Shown: piece by piece, positions 41,656 to 49,405 of the stretch
Position numbering within the stretch: the first letter of the stretch is position 1
Layout of the letters: each line of letters begins with the position of its first letter
Source: JAWVFM01 sp038237625
Lineage (GTDB): Bacteria; Actinomycetota; Thermoleophilia; Solirubrobacterales; 70-9
DNA: 64,000 nucleotides
Direction: 5' to 3'
Assembly (NCBI GenBank): GCA_038237625.1
Contig: JBBRYM010000008.1
Span: forward strand, 1-64,000
Made by a program: the position numbers and the translations under genes
The notes under the pieces: model-generated
Seen by the model: the letters and a program-made list of their open reading frames with translations, nothing else
The model's database searches: none
What the model was told of the DNA's origin: nothing

Positions 41656-42366
41656 CTATGCAGCGTACCTTCGGTCGTCGCCGTACAGGGGGTACTGCTC
41701 GCACATCTCGGCCAACCTCGACACGGTGCGCTCCCCCACCTGGTCGCGAAGCTCGTCGTACGGGAGGTTGGTCGTGACGATCATCGACCGCTCGGTGACG
41801 TAGCGCTCGTCGACGATGGAGTAGAGCTGCTCCAGCACCCAGTCGCTCTGCTTCTCGGCGCCGAGGTCGTCGATGTGGAGCAGATCGACGGAGGTCAGCC
41901 GGTCGAAGAACCCGAGGTAGGACTCGTCGGGGGCGTCGTAGGTGCGACGGATACGCGCCAGCAGGCGAGGCAGGGAATAGATCGCGACGGTCCGGCCGGC
42001 CTCGATCGCCAGCTTGGACACCAGCATCGCGAGCGTGGTCTTGCCGGTGCCCACGTCGCCGGAGAGCCAGATTCCCCGCCCCTCGTCGAGGTTGCCGCCG
42101 AGGTCGTCGACGTAGGCGCGCACCGCGGAGACCACCGCCTTCGACTTGAGGTCGCGCGCCATGTCGGAAACAGGTGGGCTGTCAAAGCTGACGCTGCGGT
42201 AGCGCGCGGGCAGCGTCTTGTTGACCCCCCGCGAGCGCGCCTGCACGAGGCGTCGCTGCCGGCACTCGCACGGCGAGGCGACGTCGTCGGCGTCGATGAC
42301 CCAGCCGCCGCCGTCGCACTCCCCCAGCGGGCACGTCCGCGGCAGCCTCTCGACCTGGCCGCTCAC
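41656..42366 (-). CDS. DnaC/DnaI-type helicase loader ATPase
   Basis: The 236-aa AAA+ protein has GDVGTGKTTLAMLV (Walker A), LLHIDDLGAEK (Walker B), the sensor VTTNLPYDEL and an arginine-finger region RTVSRLAEM. An N-terminal zinc-site candidate (CPLGEC, then CEC) matches the DnaI/DnaC-like loader layout. It starts as GTG overlapping the dnaB stop, so its likely role is loading DnaB at forks. IstB-type transposition helpers share the core, but the dnaB context favours the replication role. Confidence 0.85.
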   Translation of the reverse strand: MSGQVERLPRTCPLGECDGGGWVIDADDVASPCECRQRRLVQARSRGVNKTLPARYRSVSFDSPPVSDMARDLKSKAVVSAVRAYVDDLGGNLDEGRGIWLSGDVGTGKTTLAMLVSKLAIEAGRTVAIYSLPRLLARIRRTYDAPDESYLGFFDRLTSVDLLHIDDLGAEKQSDWVLEQLYSIVDERYVTERSMIVTTNLPYDELRDQVGERTVSRLAEMCEQYPLYGDDRRYAA

Positions 42367-43853
42367 TCGTCGGCAGCGCTGACGATCGGCGGCGCGTCGT
42401 CGGAGGCGGGCGGGGCGCCGGCGTGCCGATCTGCGTGCGCGAGCGTGTTGAACGACGCGTACTCCTGGTTGAACGCAAGCTTCACGGTGTCGGTAGGCCC
42501 GTTGCGGTTCTTGCGGACGATGAGCTCCGCGATGCCGGCGAGGTCCTCGCGCTCCTGGCGGCGCTCCTCCGACTCCTCCTCCGTGTCGAAGTTGGAGTAG
42601 TAGTCCTCGCGGAAGATGAACGCGACCATGTCGGCGTCCTGCTCGAGGTTCCCCGACTCGCGAAGGTCGGAGAGGATCGGCCGCTTGTCGCGCCCCGAAC
42701 GCTGCTCGGGCGCGCGGGAGAGCTGCGACAGGGCGATGACGGGCACCTTCAGATCGCGCGCCAAGAGCTTCAGCCCGCGGCTCATCTGGCCAACCTGCTC
42801 GACGCGGTTGATTCTCGGGTCCTCGGCGCGCATCAGCTGGATGTAGTCCACGACGATGAGAGCCAGCCCGCCGCGGCCGGCGTCGATCTCCCGGGCGTGC
42901 AGGCGCCGGGCCTTGCCACGCAGGTCGAGGATCGAGAGATCCGAGGACTCGTCGATCCAAAGCGGCGCCGACTCGAGCTCGTTGCAGACGCGCAGCACGC
43001 GCTTCCAATCGCCCTCCGACACGCGGCCCTTGCGGAGCTTGTCGGAGGGGATCTTCGAGCGCTTGGCGATCAGCCGCTGGGCGAGCTCCATCTCCGACAT
43101 CTCCAGGGAGAAGAACGCGACCGGTCGGTGCTCCTTGGTCGCGACGTGCTCGGCGATGTTGGCGACGAGCCCCGACTTGCCCATGCCCGGGCGGGCGGCG
43201 AGGATGATCAGGTTGCCCTGCTGAAAGCCGCCGGTGATCGCGTCGAGATCGGCGAACCCCGAAGCCGTGCCGGTGATGCCGCCGCCGGACTTCGCGATCT
43301 CCTCGAGGCGGGCGACTTCGTTGTCGAGAATCTGGCCCAGCTCGTGGAAGTCCTCGGCCTGCTCGGTGTGCGCGACCTTGAAGAGCGCCGCCTCGGCCAT
43401 CTCCACAAGCTCGCGCGGCTCGCCCTCGTGCTGGCGCACCGAGCGCTCGATGTTCTGGGCCGTCGAGAGCAGGCGCCGAAGGAGAGCGTTCTGCTTGACG
43501 ATTCCGGCGTAGTGGCGAGCGTTGCCGGGGGCCGGCGTGGTCGAGGCAAGCGAGACGACCGCGTCCCTGCCGCCGGCCTCGGCCACCTCGCCGGCCTGCG
43601 TCAGCTGCTCGGTGACCGTGAGGGCGTCGACCGCCTGGCCGCGCTCGTCGAGGGTCTTGATCGCGCGGAAGACCAGGCGGTGGCGCTCGCGGTAGAAGTC
43701 CTCCTCGCGCAGGCGAACATCGACCAGCACCGGCTCGATCGCGCTCTCGGAGACCATCATCGCGCCGAGCACGGACTCCTCGGCCTCGAGGTTCTGAGGT
43801 GGAAGGTTGGTCTCGACGCTTGCCATGGGCTGGGTGATCGCGGGGAGCTTCAC
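42363..43853 (-). CDS. dnaB: Replicative DNA helicase DnaB
   Basis: DnaB is the hexameric fork helicase. The N-terminal collar domain begins PPQNLEAEESVLGAMM. The RecA-like ATPase has ARPGMGKSGLVANIA (Walker A), FFSLEMSEMELAQRLIA and LIVVDYIQLM (Walker B), then LSQLSRAPEQR. No intein is present. Start GTG 43853 is seven bases from TCTAAT, giving 496 aa; ATG 43826 is the next candidate and has no ribosome binding site. It is downstream of rpsR-rplI and overlaps the loader gene. Confidence 0.95.
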   Translation of the reverse strand: MKLPAITQPMASVETNLPPQNLEAEESVLGAMMVSESAIEPVLVDVRLREEDFYRERHRLVFRAIKTLDERGQAVDALTVTEQLTQAGEVAEAGGRDAVVSLASTTPAPGNARHYAGIVKQNALLRRLLSTAQNIERSVRQHEGEPRELVEMAEAALFKVAHTEQAEDFHELGQILDNEVARLEEIAKSGGGITGTASGFADLDAITGGFQQGNLIILAARPGMGKSGLVANIAEHVATKEHRPVAFFSLEMSEMELAQRLIAKRSKIPSDKLRKGRVSEGDWKRVLRVCNELESAPLWIDESSDLSILDLRGKARRLHAREIDAGRGGLALIVVDYIQLMRAEDPRINRVEQVGQMSRGLKLLARDLKVPVIALSQLSRAPEQRSGRDKRPILSDLRESGNLEQDADMVAFIFREDYYSNFDTEEESEERRQEREDLAGIAELIVRKNRNGPTDTVKLAFNQEYASFNTLAHADRHAGAPPASDDAPPIVSAADE

Positions 43854-43860
43854 TCCCTCA

Positions 43861-43866
43861 ATTAGA
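43861..43866 (-). promoter_or_regulatory. -10 element for dnaB (leaderless)
   Basis: Minus-strand TCTAAT is followed by seven bases and GTG 43853. The 135-base rplI-dnaB gap is GC-rich with small stems such as GGGGC/GCCCC and a CTCGAG pair. Confidence 0.5.
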
Positions 43867-43988
43867 GGCCGTGGGGCGGCGGAAATTGCCCCGGTGCCAG
43901 CCTGCCTCGAGAAAAGCACATGGCGTCTCGAGCCGAACGGCGCGAAGGCGCGATTTGCGGAGGGTTAGTTCGGTGGCCGGGAGCCGAG

Positions 43989-44441
43989 CTAGTGCTGCTC
44001 GGCGACGATGGTCTTGACCCGGGCCACGGAGTCCGGCGCCACCTCCACCTCAACCATGTAGGTGCCGGTCGCGCGGATCGGCTCGTCGAGGCGGATCTTC
44101 TTGCGCTCGATCCGCAGGCCGCGCGCCTCGGCGATCGCATCGGCGATCTCCTTGGCGCTCACCGAGCCGAAGAGCTTGCCGTCCTCGCCGGCGCGATGCT
44201 GGATCGTGAGCACGGTCTTGGAGAGCAGGGCCGTGGTCTCGCCGGCGCGCTCCGCGGCCTCGGTGGCGGCCTTCTCGGCGGCCTCCCGGCGGCGCGCAGC
44301 CTCCTCGAGGGCGCCGCGGGTTGCGGGCTGCGCAAGCTTGCGGGGCTGGAGGTAGTTGCGGAGGTAGCCGGGCGAGACGTCGATTGCGTCGCCGGCCTGG
44401 CCGAGCTCCTCCACGTCCTTCAGAAGGATGGCCTGCGCCAT
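43989..44441 (-). CDS. rplI: 50S ribosomal protein L9
   Basis: L9 binds 23S rRNA domain V and restrains slippage. The 150-aa protein has the N-terminal domain (AILLKDVEELGQAGDAIDVSPGYLRNYL), the long connecting helix (residues about 45-75) and the C-terminal rRNA-binding domain with KLFGSVSAKEIADAI. It starts three bases after rpsR, as in the usual rpsF-ssb-rpsR-rplI order. Confidence 0.96.
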   Translation of the reverse strand: MAQAILLKDVEELGQAGDAIDVSPGYLRNYLQPRKLAQPATRGALEEAARRREAAEKAATEAAERAGETTALLSKTVLTIQHRAGEDGKLFGSVSAKEIADAIAEARGLRIERKKIRLDEPIRATGTYMVEVEVAPDSVARVKTIVAEQH

Positions 44442-44444
44442 GGC

Positions 44445-44714
44445 TCAGCGCTCGCCGACGTAGGGGAGAAGAGCGATCTCCCGGGCGCGCTTGACCGCCA
44501 GTGCGAGCTGGCGCTGGTGAAGCCTCGAGAGGCCGGTGACGCGCCGCGAACGGACCTTGCCGCGATCGGAGATGAAGCGCCGCAACAGCGTCAGGTCCTT
44601 GTAGTCGATCTCGGCGACGTTGATGCGGGTGTACTTGCGCGGGCGGAAGCGGTCGGCGCCCGGGCCGCGGCGGCGGCGCGTCGGCGTTGTGCCGGGTCGC
44701 TCACGAGGCGGCAT
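44445..44714 (-). CDS. rpsR: 30S ribosomal protein S18
   Basis: S18 pairs with S6 on the platform of the small subunit. The 89-aa sequence has a basic Arg/Pro N-terminus and the core INVAEIDYKDLTLLRRFIS, KVRSRRVTGLSRLHQRQL and IALLPYV. GGAG precedes the ATG at good spacing. It is separated from its usual neighbour ssb by about 1.4 kb holding two plus-strand genes. Confidence 0.96.
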   Translation of the reverse strand: MPPRERPGTTPTRRRRGPGADRFRPRKYTRINVAEIDYKDLTLLRRFISDRGKVRSRRVTGLSRLHQRQLALAVKRAREIALLPYVGER

Positions 44715-44997
44715 CAGGCAGGTCTCCGAAATGTGTCATTTCTGTCGCGCATGGTCCCAATCGCCAAAAGCGCCGCCCGCGAGGACGGCACGAGGCAGGC
44801 ATGATAGCCGTGGGCGTCAGCGTTCGAGGCCTGTACGAAGTCTGTCGCGCGGTCGCCGCGCCGGCGAAGCGCAGGAGGATCGCCTCGGCCTCGGGATCGT
44901 GCGGTTCACCGCCGGCTCAGGCGGGGAGCGCCGCCGGGACGGAAAACTGGCGCCGCGGCGCTTTACGCATCGGATCGGCGACCCAGCCAGGGCACCA
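44715..44997. other. Intergenic region between rpsR and the cupin gene
   Basis: The gap holds the rpsR leader, with a GAAATG-TGT-CATTTC stem near 44728-44742, and about 200 bases of GC-rich sequence in which no gene was recognised. Confidence 0.5.
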
Positions 44998-45003
44998 TAG
45001 GAT
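44998..45003 (+). promoter_or_regulatory. -10 element for the cupin gene (leaderless)
   Basis: TAGGAT is followed by seven bases and the GTG at 45011. Confidence 0.6.
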
Positions 45004-45010
45004 TGCGACC

Positions 45011-45412
45011 GTGCCGTTCACGCTCAGGAACCTCAAGGAGGACCTGGAGGACCTCGGATCCAGGTTCGACGGCGCACCGGACCTGGAGTTCCGCTTGGCG
45101 ACAGAGGCGCTCGAGCTCGAGCAATCCGGCCTGAGCTACCAGCGCGTCCCGCCCGGCTATCGCTTTCCGTACGGCCACACGCACAAGAAGCAGGAGGAGG
45201 TGTACGTGGTCCTGCGCGGGAGCGGGCGGATGAAGCTCGACGACGAGATCGTCGAGCTCCAGGGGTGGGACGCGGTGCGCGTCCCACCCGGTACGTGGCG
45301 AGGCTACGAGGCCGGGCCGGAGGGCCTCGAGATCCTCGTCATCGGCGCGCCCCATCTCGGCGAGGCCCCGCGCGAAGACGTCGAGGGCCAGCGCGACTGG
45401 TGGGCTGACTAG
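45011..45412 (+). CDS. Cupin-domain protein
   Basis: The 133-aa single cupin domain has the first metal-binding box in GYRFPYGHTHKKQEEVYVVL and the second in WDAVRVPPGTWRGYEAG, where the usual histidine is Arg/Tyr-like. Such proteins bind small ligands or act as isomerases or dioxygenases; no reaction can be named. The first 40 residues (LKEDLEDLGSRFDGAPDLEF) are acidic. It is on the opposite strand to the ribosomal operon it interrupts. Confidence 0.85.
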   Translation: MPFTLRNLKEDLEDLGSRFDGAPDLEFRLATEALELEQSGLSYQRVPPGYRFPYGHTHKKQEEVYVVLRGSGRMKLDDEIVELQGWDAVRVPPGTWRGYEAGPEGLEILVIGAPHLGEAPREDVEGQRDWWAD

Positions 45413-45463
45413 TGCCAGGCAGGTGAACATGAAGCCGGGAGAGGGAACTCAGAGCATCGATTA

Positions 45464-45501
45464 GAGCGAGTCGCTTCGGAGGAGAAGCGGCTATTTCGCT
45501 C
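45464..45501 (+). terminator. Stem-loop after the cupin gene
   Basis: GAGCGA ... CGCTTC pairs with GAAGCG ... TCGCTC, giving a two-part hairpin 50 bases after the cupin stop. There is no U-tract, so the terminator call is tentative. Confidence 0.35.
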
Positions 45502-45519
45502 TCCATCCATAGGAGTGGT

Positions 45520-45533
45520 GAGGTGGGCACCTC
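45520..45533. promoter_or_regulatory. Palindrome over the -35 region of the OmdA/YdeI-like gene
   Basis: GAGGTG-GG-CACCTC is a perfect inverted repeat about 17 bases upstream of the TACCGT -10 element, a position suited to an operator. Confidence 0.4.
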
Positions 45534-45544
45534 CTGGGCTTGGC

Positions 45545-45550
45545 TACCGT
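45545..45550 (+). promoter_or_regulatory. -10 element for the OmdA/YdeI-like gene (leaderless)
   Basis: TACCGT is followed by seven bases and the ATG at 45558. Confidence 0.6.
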
Positions 45551-45557
45551 GTGACAT

Positions 45558-45824
45558 ATGAGTAGCCAGCGAGTGCCCGGTGGGGTAGTGCACAAGTTGC
45601 CTGCAGACCTACGCAATGCGCTGATCGCGAACACAACGGCCCTCGACGCCTGGAGGGACATCACTCCGCTGGCCCGTAACGAGTTCATCTGCTGGGTCGA
45701 TGACGCCAAGCAGGAGACGACCCGGACCCGCCGCATTCGACGGACACAGGAAGAGCTCGAGGAAGGCCAGCGTCGCCCCTGCTGCTGGCCTGGATGCAAG
45801 CACCGCGAGCGAATCGGTACCTAG
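45558..45824 (+). CDS. YdeI/OmpD-associated (OmdA) family protein
   Basis: The 88-aa protein matches the actinobacterial short form of the YdeI/OmdA family, recognised by VHKLPADLRNALIANTTALDAW, ITPLARNEFICWVDDAKQ and RIRRTQEELEEGQRRPCCWPGC. The role is unclear; the family name refers to antimicrobial-peptide or bacteriocin protection. Two cysteines in CCWPGC plus the Cys in FICW could bind zinc. The leaderless promoter and palindrome support independent transcription. It ends 28 bases before a gene remnant. Confidence 0.8.
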   Translation: MSSQRVPGGVVHKLPADLRNALIANTTALDAWRDITPLARNEFICWVDDAKQETTRTRRIRRTQEELEEGQRRPCCWPGCKHRERIGT

Positions 45825-45851
45825 GGGCCGAGCCAGGGGCCCATCGCCCTG

Positions 45852-45990
45852 TTAGCCGATCCGCTCCGCCAGCTCGATGATTGATCCCCTCCGGGCCGCG
45901 GACGTAGCGGAGCCGGAAGATGTTTCCCGTCGGGCTCCACCTCGTTGTCTTCCGACATCGCCCGCAGTATCTCGCGGAAGGGTGCTGCTA
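45852..45990 (-). pseudogene. Remnant of a VOC (glyoxalase-like) gene
   Basis: On the minus strand RLRYVRGPEG is encoded and, after a one-base frameshift, IIELAERIG and a TAA stop at 45854-45852. This is the typical C-terminal end of a glyoxalase/VOC protein. The upstream part is too short and frame-broken to be a gene. It suggests that the rpsR-ssb gap once held a third inserted gene. Confidence 0.6.
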
Positions 45991-46080
45991 TCCGCGCAAG
46001 GCGACACAGCGGGTGCCCCGCCGTCGTGGTGCCCGCGAACCTCCTAACTCAGAGAAGCGGCGCCGCGGAGCCGCTCACGG

Positions 46081-46545
46081 CTAGAAGGGGATGTCGTCGT
46101 CGGTGGCGCCGACGCCGGCAGGCTCTGGGTTCGTGAAGTCCGAGGTGTCCGCCGGGACGTCCGACTGTGGCGTGAAGCCGCCGTTGCCGCCCGACGGCGC
46201 GCCATCGCGGCTGCCGAGAAACTGGACGGTGTCGGCGACGATTTCCACCGCCTGGCGCTTGCCGCTGCCATCGGTCGCGTCCCACTCCCGCCACTCGAGG
46301 CGGCCGTCGATCGCGGCCGGTCGGCCCTTGGAGAGGTAGTTGGCGCAGTTCTCGCCCTGCGCTCCCCAGACGGTGACGTCGAAGTAGTTGGGCTTGTCGA
46401 CCCACTGGCCGCTCTGGTCCTTGCGGCGGGTGTTGACCGCGATGCGAAGCTTGCAGACCGCGGTTCCGCTCTGCAGTTGGCGCAGCTCGGGGTCCTTCGT
46501 GAGGTTGCCGGTGATGATCACGCGGTTGATGTTGCTCGCGGCCAC
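46081..46545 (-). CDS. ssb: Single-stranded DNA-binding protein
   Basis: SSB coats single-stranded DNA and recruits repair and replication partners. The 154-aa protein has the OB fold (NRVIITGNLTKDPELRQLQS, then YFDVTVWGAQGENCANYLSKG), a Gly/Asn/Pro linker and the partner-binding tip DDDIPF. The GTG start follows AGGAAGG. It lies 102 bases after rpsF in the canonical order. Confidence 0.97.
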   Translation of the reverse strand: MAASNINRVIITGNLTKDPELRQLQSGTAVCKLRIAVNTRRKDQSGQWVDKPNYFDVTVWGAQGENCANYLSKGRPAAIDGRLEWREWDATDGSGKRQAVEIVADTVQFLGSRDGAPSGGNGGFTPQSDVPADTSDFTNPEPAGVGATDDDIPF

Positions 46546-46647
46546 TTGGCCCTTCCTTTCATCGCTTTGAACTCGACTTGGATTCTAAGCAGGCGGGCGG
46601 CGCGTTCTCTCCCCCTGGGAGCTTCAAGGAATCCGCAAGTAGCGCGT

Positions 46648-47283
46648 TCAGGCCGGCTGTTCGCCGTTGTCCGAGTCTGCCTCCGAGGCCGGCGGCTCCT
46701 CGGGCTGCGGCTCGGCGTCCTCGACGGGAGCCTCCGCCACCTCGGCCGGAGCCTCGGCCACCTCGGTGGGAGCCTCCGCCGCAGGCGCATCGGTCTCGGC
46801 CTCGGGAGAAGTCTCGAGCTCGGCGGCGGGGGCCTCGCTCTCTGCGGCGGGCTCCGCCTCTGCCTCGGCGCCATCCTCGGCGGCCGGCTCTGGGGCGGCG
46901 GGCACATCCTCGTCTTCGCGACGATCCGGACGGGCAGGGGGGCCGCTGCCGGGCGTCGGCGGCGGCGGGACGACCACGGGCGAGCGCGCGTCGACCTTGA
47001 AGATGCGGAAGCGCAGGACGCCGTCGGCGATCTTTAGCTCGTGGTCGAGGGCGTTCAGCAGCTCAGCCTCCCCCTGGAAGCGGAAGAACCGGTAGTCGGC
47101 CTCGGTGCGCCGACGGATCTCGTAGGCCATGTTGCGAACGCCCCAGGCCGTGTCGTTCTTGATCGTGCCCGAGGACTCGATGCGTGCCCGTGCGTCGGCG
47201 ACGATCTTGTCGCGCTGCGCGTCGGGCGCCTCGGGGTCGAGCATCAGGACGAGCTCGTATTCGGTTGCAAGTGCAGTCGTCAA
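46648..47283 (-). CDS. rpsF: 30S ribosomal protein S6 with long acidic C-terminal extension
   Basis: S6 binds S18 on the small-subunit platform. The normal domain is residues 1-100: YELVLMLDPEAPDAQRDKIV, then NDTAWGVRNMAYEI and YRFFRFQGEAELLNALDHEL. It is followed by a Pro run and about 100 residues almost only of Ala, Glu, Pro, Asp and Val with short repeats (EVAEAPAEVAEAP). The start is TTG 47283, placed by homology, with TATAGT ten bases upstream. It heads the rpsF-ssb part of the operon. Confidence 0.93.
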   Translation of the reverse strand: MTTALATEYELVLMLDPEAPDAQRDKIVADARARIESSGTIKNDTAWGVRNMAYEIRRRTEADYRFFRFQGEAELLNALDHELKIADGVLRFRIFKVDARSPVVVPPPPTPGSGPPARPDRREDEDVPAAPEPAAEDGAEAEAEPAAESEAPAAELETSPEAETDAPAAEAPTEVAEAPAEVAEAPVEDAEPQPEEPPASEADSDNGEQPA

Positions 47284-47293
47284 GCGGCGCGTG

Positions 47294-47299
47294 ACTATA
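47294..47299 (-). promoter_or_regulatory. -10 element upstream of rpsF
   Basis: Minus-strand TATAGT lies ten bases before the TTG start, so any leader is only a few bases long. Confidence 0.5.
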
Positions 47300-47364
47300 G
47301 GGGACCTCTGAGCCCGCCGGATACCGGGGGGCGCGAGTCGGGCCACCGGGTTTGCAGATTGGCG

Positions 47365-47847
47365 ATGCTGAGCCTCTCCGCGATCAGATGGCCGAACGTC
47401 GCCCGCGCCGCGGCCGTCGTCGCCTCGCTGGCGACGGCGGCCGCTTTGGCTCCCAGCCTCCTGCGAAGTCCCGAGCCTCCGCCTCTGGCGGCCGATGTGG
47501 GGCTTCCCCAGGCGTCGCCTCTCCGTGTCCCGCCGACGGCCCCCCGGGCGGGGCAGCCCCCAAGGAGGGCCACCGGCAAGCACCGGCCGGAGCATCCGTC
47601 TGCGGCCCACCCGGACACTCCCCCTCGCACGCCTTCCCGACCCAAGCCCCTGTCCCAGCCCAGGCCTTCCGCGGACGCGACGCCCGCACCCCCTCCCACG
47701 TCCCCGCCGGCGCTCGCGCCGGTGCCCGTCGCCGTACTGCCCGCACCGTCGCCACCGCCTCCGCCCGCTGTTCCGGCCTCCCCTCCGCCCGCGCCGCGAC
47801 CGAGCTCACCCCCACCGCAACCGCCCGAATTCGGATTCGAGCACTGA
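47365..47847 (+). CDS. Proline-rich secreted or anchored protein, function unknown
   Basis: The 160-aa protein has an N-terminal hydrophobic segment (VARAAAVVASLATAAALAP) that may be a signal peptide or anchor, followed by about 120 residues of Pro/Ala/Arg/Ser low complexity and a short FGFEH end. Such sequences span cell walls. Its stop lies ten bases before the next secreted-protein gene, so they are probably co-transcribed. High-GC low-complexity DNA can mimic genes, so confidence is moderate. Confidence 0.55.
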   Translation: MLSLSAIRWPNVARAAAVVASLATAAALAPSLLRSPEPPPLAADVGLPQASPLRVPPTAPRAGQPPRRATGKHRPEHPSAAHPDTPPRTPSRPKPLSQPRPSADATPAPPPTSPPALAPVPVAVLPAPSPPPPPAVPASPPPAPRPSSPPPQPPEFGFEH

Positions 47848-47857
47848 AAGGACCGCC

Positions 47858-49405
47858 ATGATCGATCCTGCCAACGATGCAACGCGCTCGCGCCCGGTAC
47901 GCGTCGGCACGCTTGCTTTTGGCCTCGCCCTCGTAGGCTTCGCCGTCGCCCCCGACCGGGCGGGTGCCGGCACCTACACGGCCGCGCAGTGCCACCCCGG
48001 TTACGTGGCAGGGCATGACGATGCGCGGTTCGGGCGCAGCTCGAGCGACTTCTCCGGCGCCGCGAGCTGCGGGCACGGGGGCGGTGGGCTGCGGATCGCG
48101 CACTCTGTCTCACGGACACTTTCGGGGCGCCAGGGCAGCTGGACGTTTTCGGCGCCGATCGGCACGGCGATCGTCAGAGCCACGATTCGAGCCTGGGGCG
48201 TGGCCGACGGCGGCATCGTCCCCGAGGTGCTCGCGGGCGCGCCGGGATCGATGCGAAGCGCCGGACAGGCGGCGGGCAAGCCGCACCGCCTGAGCTGGTC
48301 GGGACTGGCGCGCAACGTCGCCGCTCGGCTCGAATGCCGGCGCCGGCCGCATTGTGCTCCCACCGCCGAGGCCCACATGGCGATCAACCGGGTACGCCTT
48401 CGGATCTCCGACCCCGTGAAGCCGGCGATAGGGCTCGGCGGCCCCTTTGCCGACGACCCCGTCGTTCGCGGGACACAGACGCTGGGAGCCCTGGCGGGAG
48501 ACTCCGGCTCGGGCGTGGCAGGTTTCAGCGTCGAGGTGAACAGCCATCCCGCGGGCAGCCGGGCGCTCGCCTGCGCCCTGCACGGCCGCATCGCCCTGCG
48601 GCTCTCACCGTGTCCGTCCAGCGCAATCCTCAACCTGGCCGAGGACACGGCGACCGCCCCCTTTGCGCAGGGGACCAACTTCGTCCGGGTCTGCGCCCGC
48701 GACTACGCGGCTCGGCACGACGCGAACGTCAACTGCGCAGTGCGCAGGCTGAGGGTCGACAACGAGTGCCCGCTGGCGGGCGTCGCAGGCGGCGTCACGC
48801 TCACGGCGGGCGTCCGCGGCGTGCATCGCGGCTTCGTGGCTTCGCGCCGCGACCATCCGCGCGTTGCTGGGCGCCTGCTCGACGGCGCCGGCAACCCCGT
48901 CGCAGGCGCCAAGGTCTGCGTGGCCGCCCAGGCCCTGCCCCGTCGGGCCCCGGAGCGGGTCCTGGCGATCCCAACGACCGGCGCCGAGGGGCACTTCGTG
49001 GCACCGATCCCTCCCGGGCCGGCGCGGCGGTTGCGCGTCGCCTACTGGCCGGCGGCGCGCGGCGCGCTACAGAAGTTCGCGCGCATCCGCTTCCGGGCGC
49101 GACCGCGCCTCGCGCTGCGCCCACACGGCGAGCTCCAAAACGGCGACCGCCTGCGATTCAAGGCCCACCTGCCCGGGCCTGACGCCGAGCGGCGGCTGGT
49201 CCGCATCGAGGCTCTTTCCCATCACCATTGGGTTCCCGTAACCGGCGGGCGAACCGGATCGGGAGGGACTTATCGCGGCAGCTACCGCTTTCATGCCACC
49301 AGCGGATCGCGGACCTACCGATTCCGGGCGCTGGTTCCACATCAGAGCGGCTACCCGTACGCGAGCGGGACTTCGGCCGTGAAGCGAAAGCGCGTCAGCG
49401 GTTAG
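47858..49405 (+). CDS. Large secreted protein with carboxypeptidase-regulatory-like domain
   Basis: The 515-aa protein has a signal peptide (GTLAFGLALVGFAVAPDRAGA), a Gly/Ser-rich N-terminal half with several cysteines (for example QCHPGY, SCGHG, ECRRRPHC) and a predicted CarD-regulatory-like or Ig-like beta domain at about residues 315-400 (VAGRLLDGAGNPVAGAKVCVAA). The C-terminal third is Arg-rich and beta-structured. No enzyme motif was seen, so a surface or matrix role is inferred. ATG 47858 follows AAAGGACCGCC. It overlaps the otsA stop by four bases, convergently. Confidence 0.75.
   Translation: MIDPANDATRSRPVRVGTLAFGLALVGFAVAPDRAGAGTYTAAQCHPGYVAGHDDARFGRSSSDFSGAASCGHGGGGLRIAHSVSRTLSGRQGSWTFSAPIGTAIVRATIRAWGVADGGIVPEVLAGAPGSMRSAGQAAGKPHRLSWSGLARNVAARLECRRRPHCAPTAEAHMAINRVRLRISDPVKPAIGLGGPFADDPVVRGTQTLGALAGDSGSGVAGFSVEVNSHPAGSRALACALHGRIALRLSPCPSSAILNLAEDTATAPFAQGTNFVRVCARDYAARHDANVNCAVRRLRVDNECPLAGVAGGVTLTAGVRGVHRGFVASRRDHPRVAGRLLDGAGNPVAGAKVCVAAQALPRRAPERVLAIPTTGAEGHFVAPIPPGPARRLRVAYWPAARGALQKFARIRFRARPRLALRPHGELQNGDRLRFKAHLPGPDAERRLVRIEALSHHHWVPVTGGRTGSGGTYRGSYRFHATSGSRTYRFRALVPHQSGYPYASGTSAVKRKRVSG

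Noticed and set aside
41656..43008. Fusion of the helicase loader with upstream sequence (450 codons)
   Set aside because: The extra part is an out-of-frame shadow of dnaB; the loader's GTG overlaps the dnaB stop.
47365..47847. Reading the Pro-rich region as a pure GC artefact
   Set aside because: Considered, but the N-terminal hydrophobic segment, stop position ten bases before the next gene and a proper ATG favour a real, low-confidence gene.
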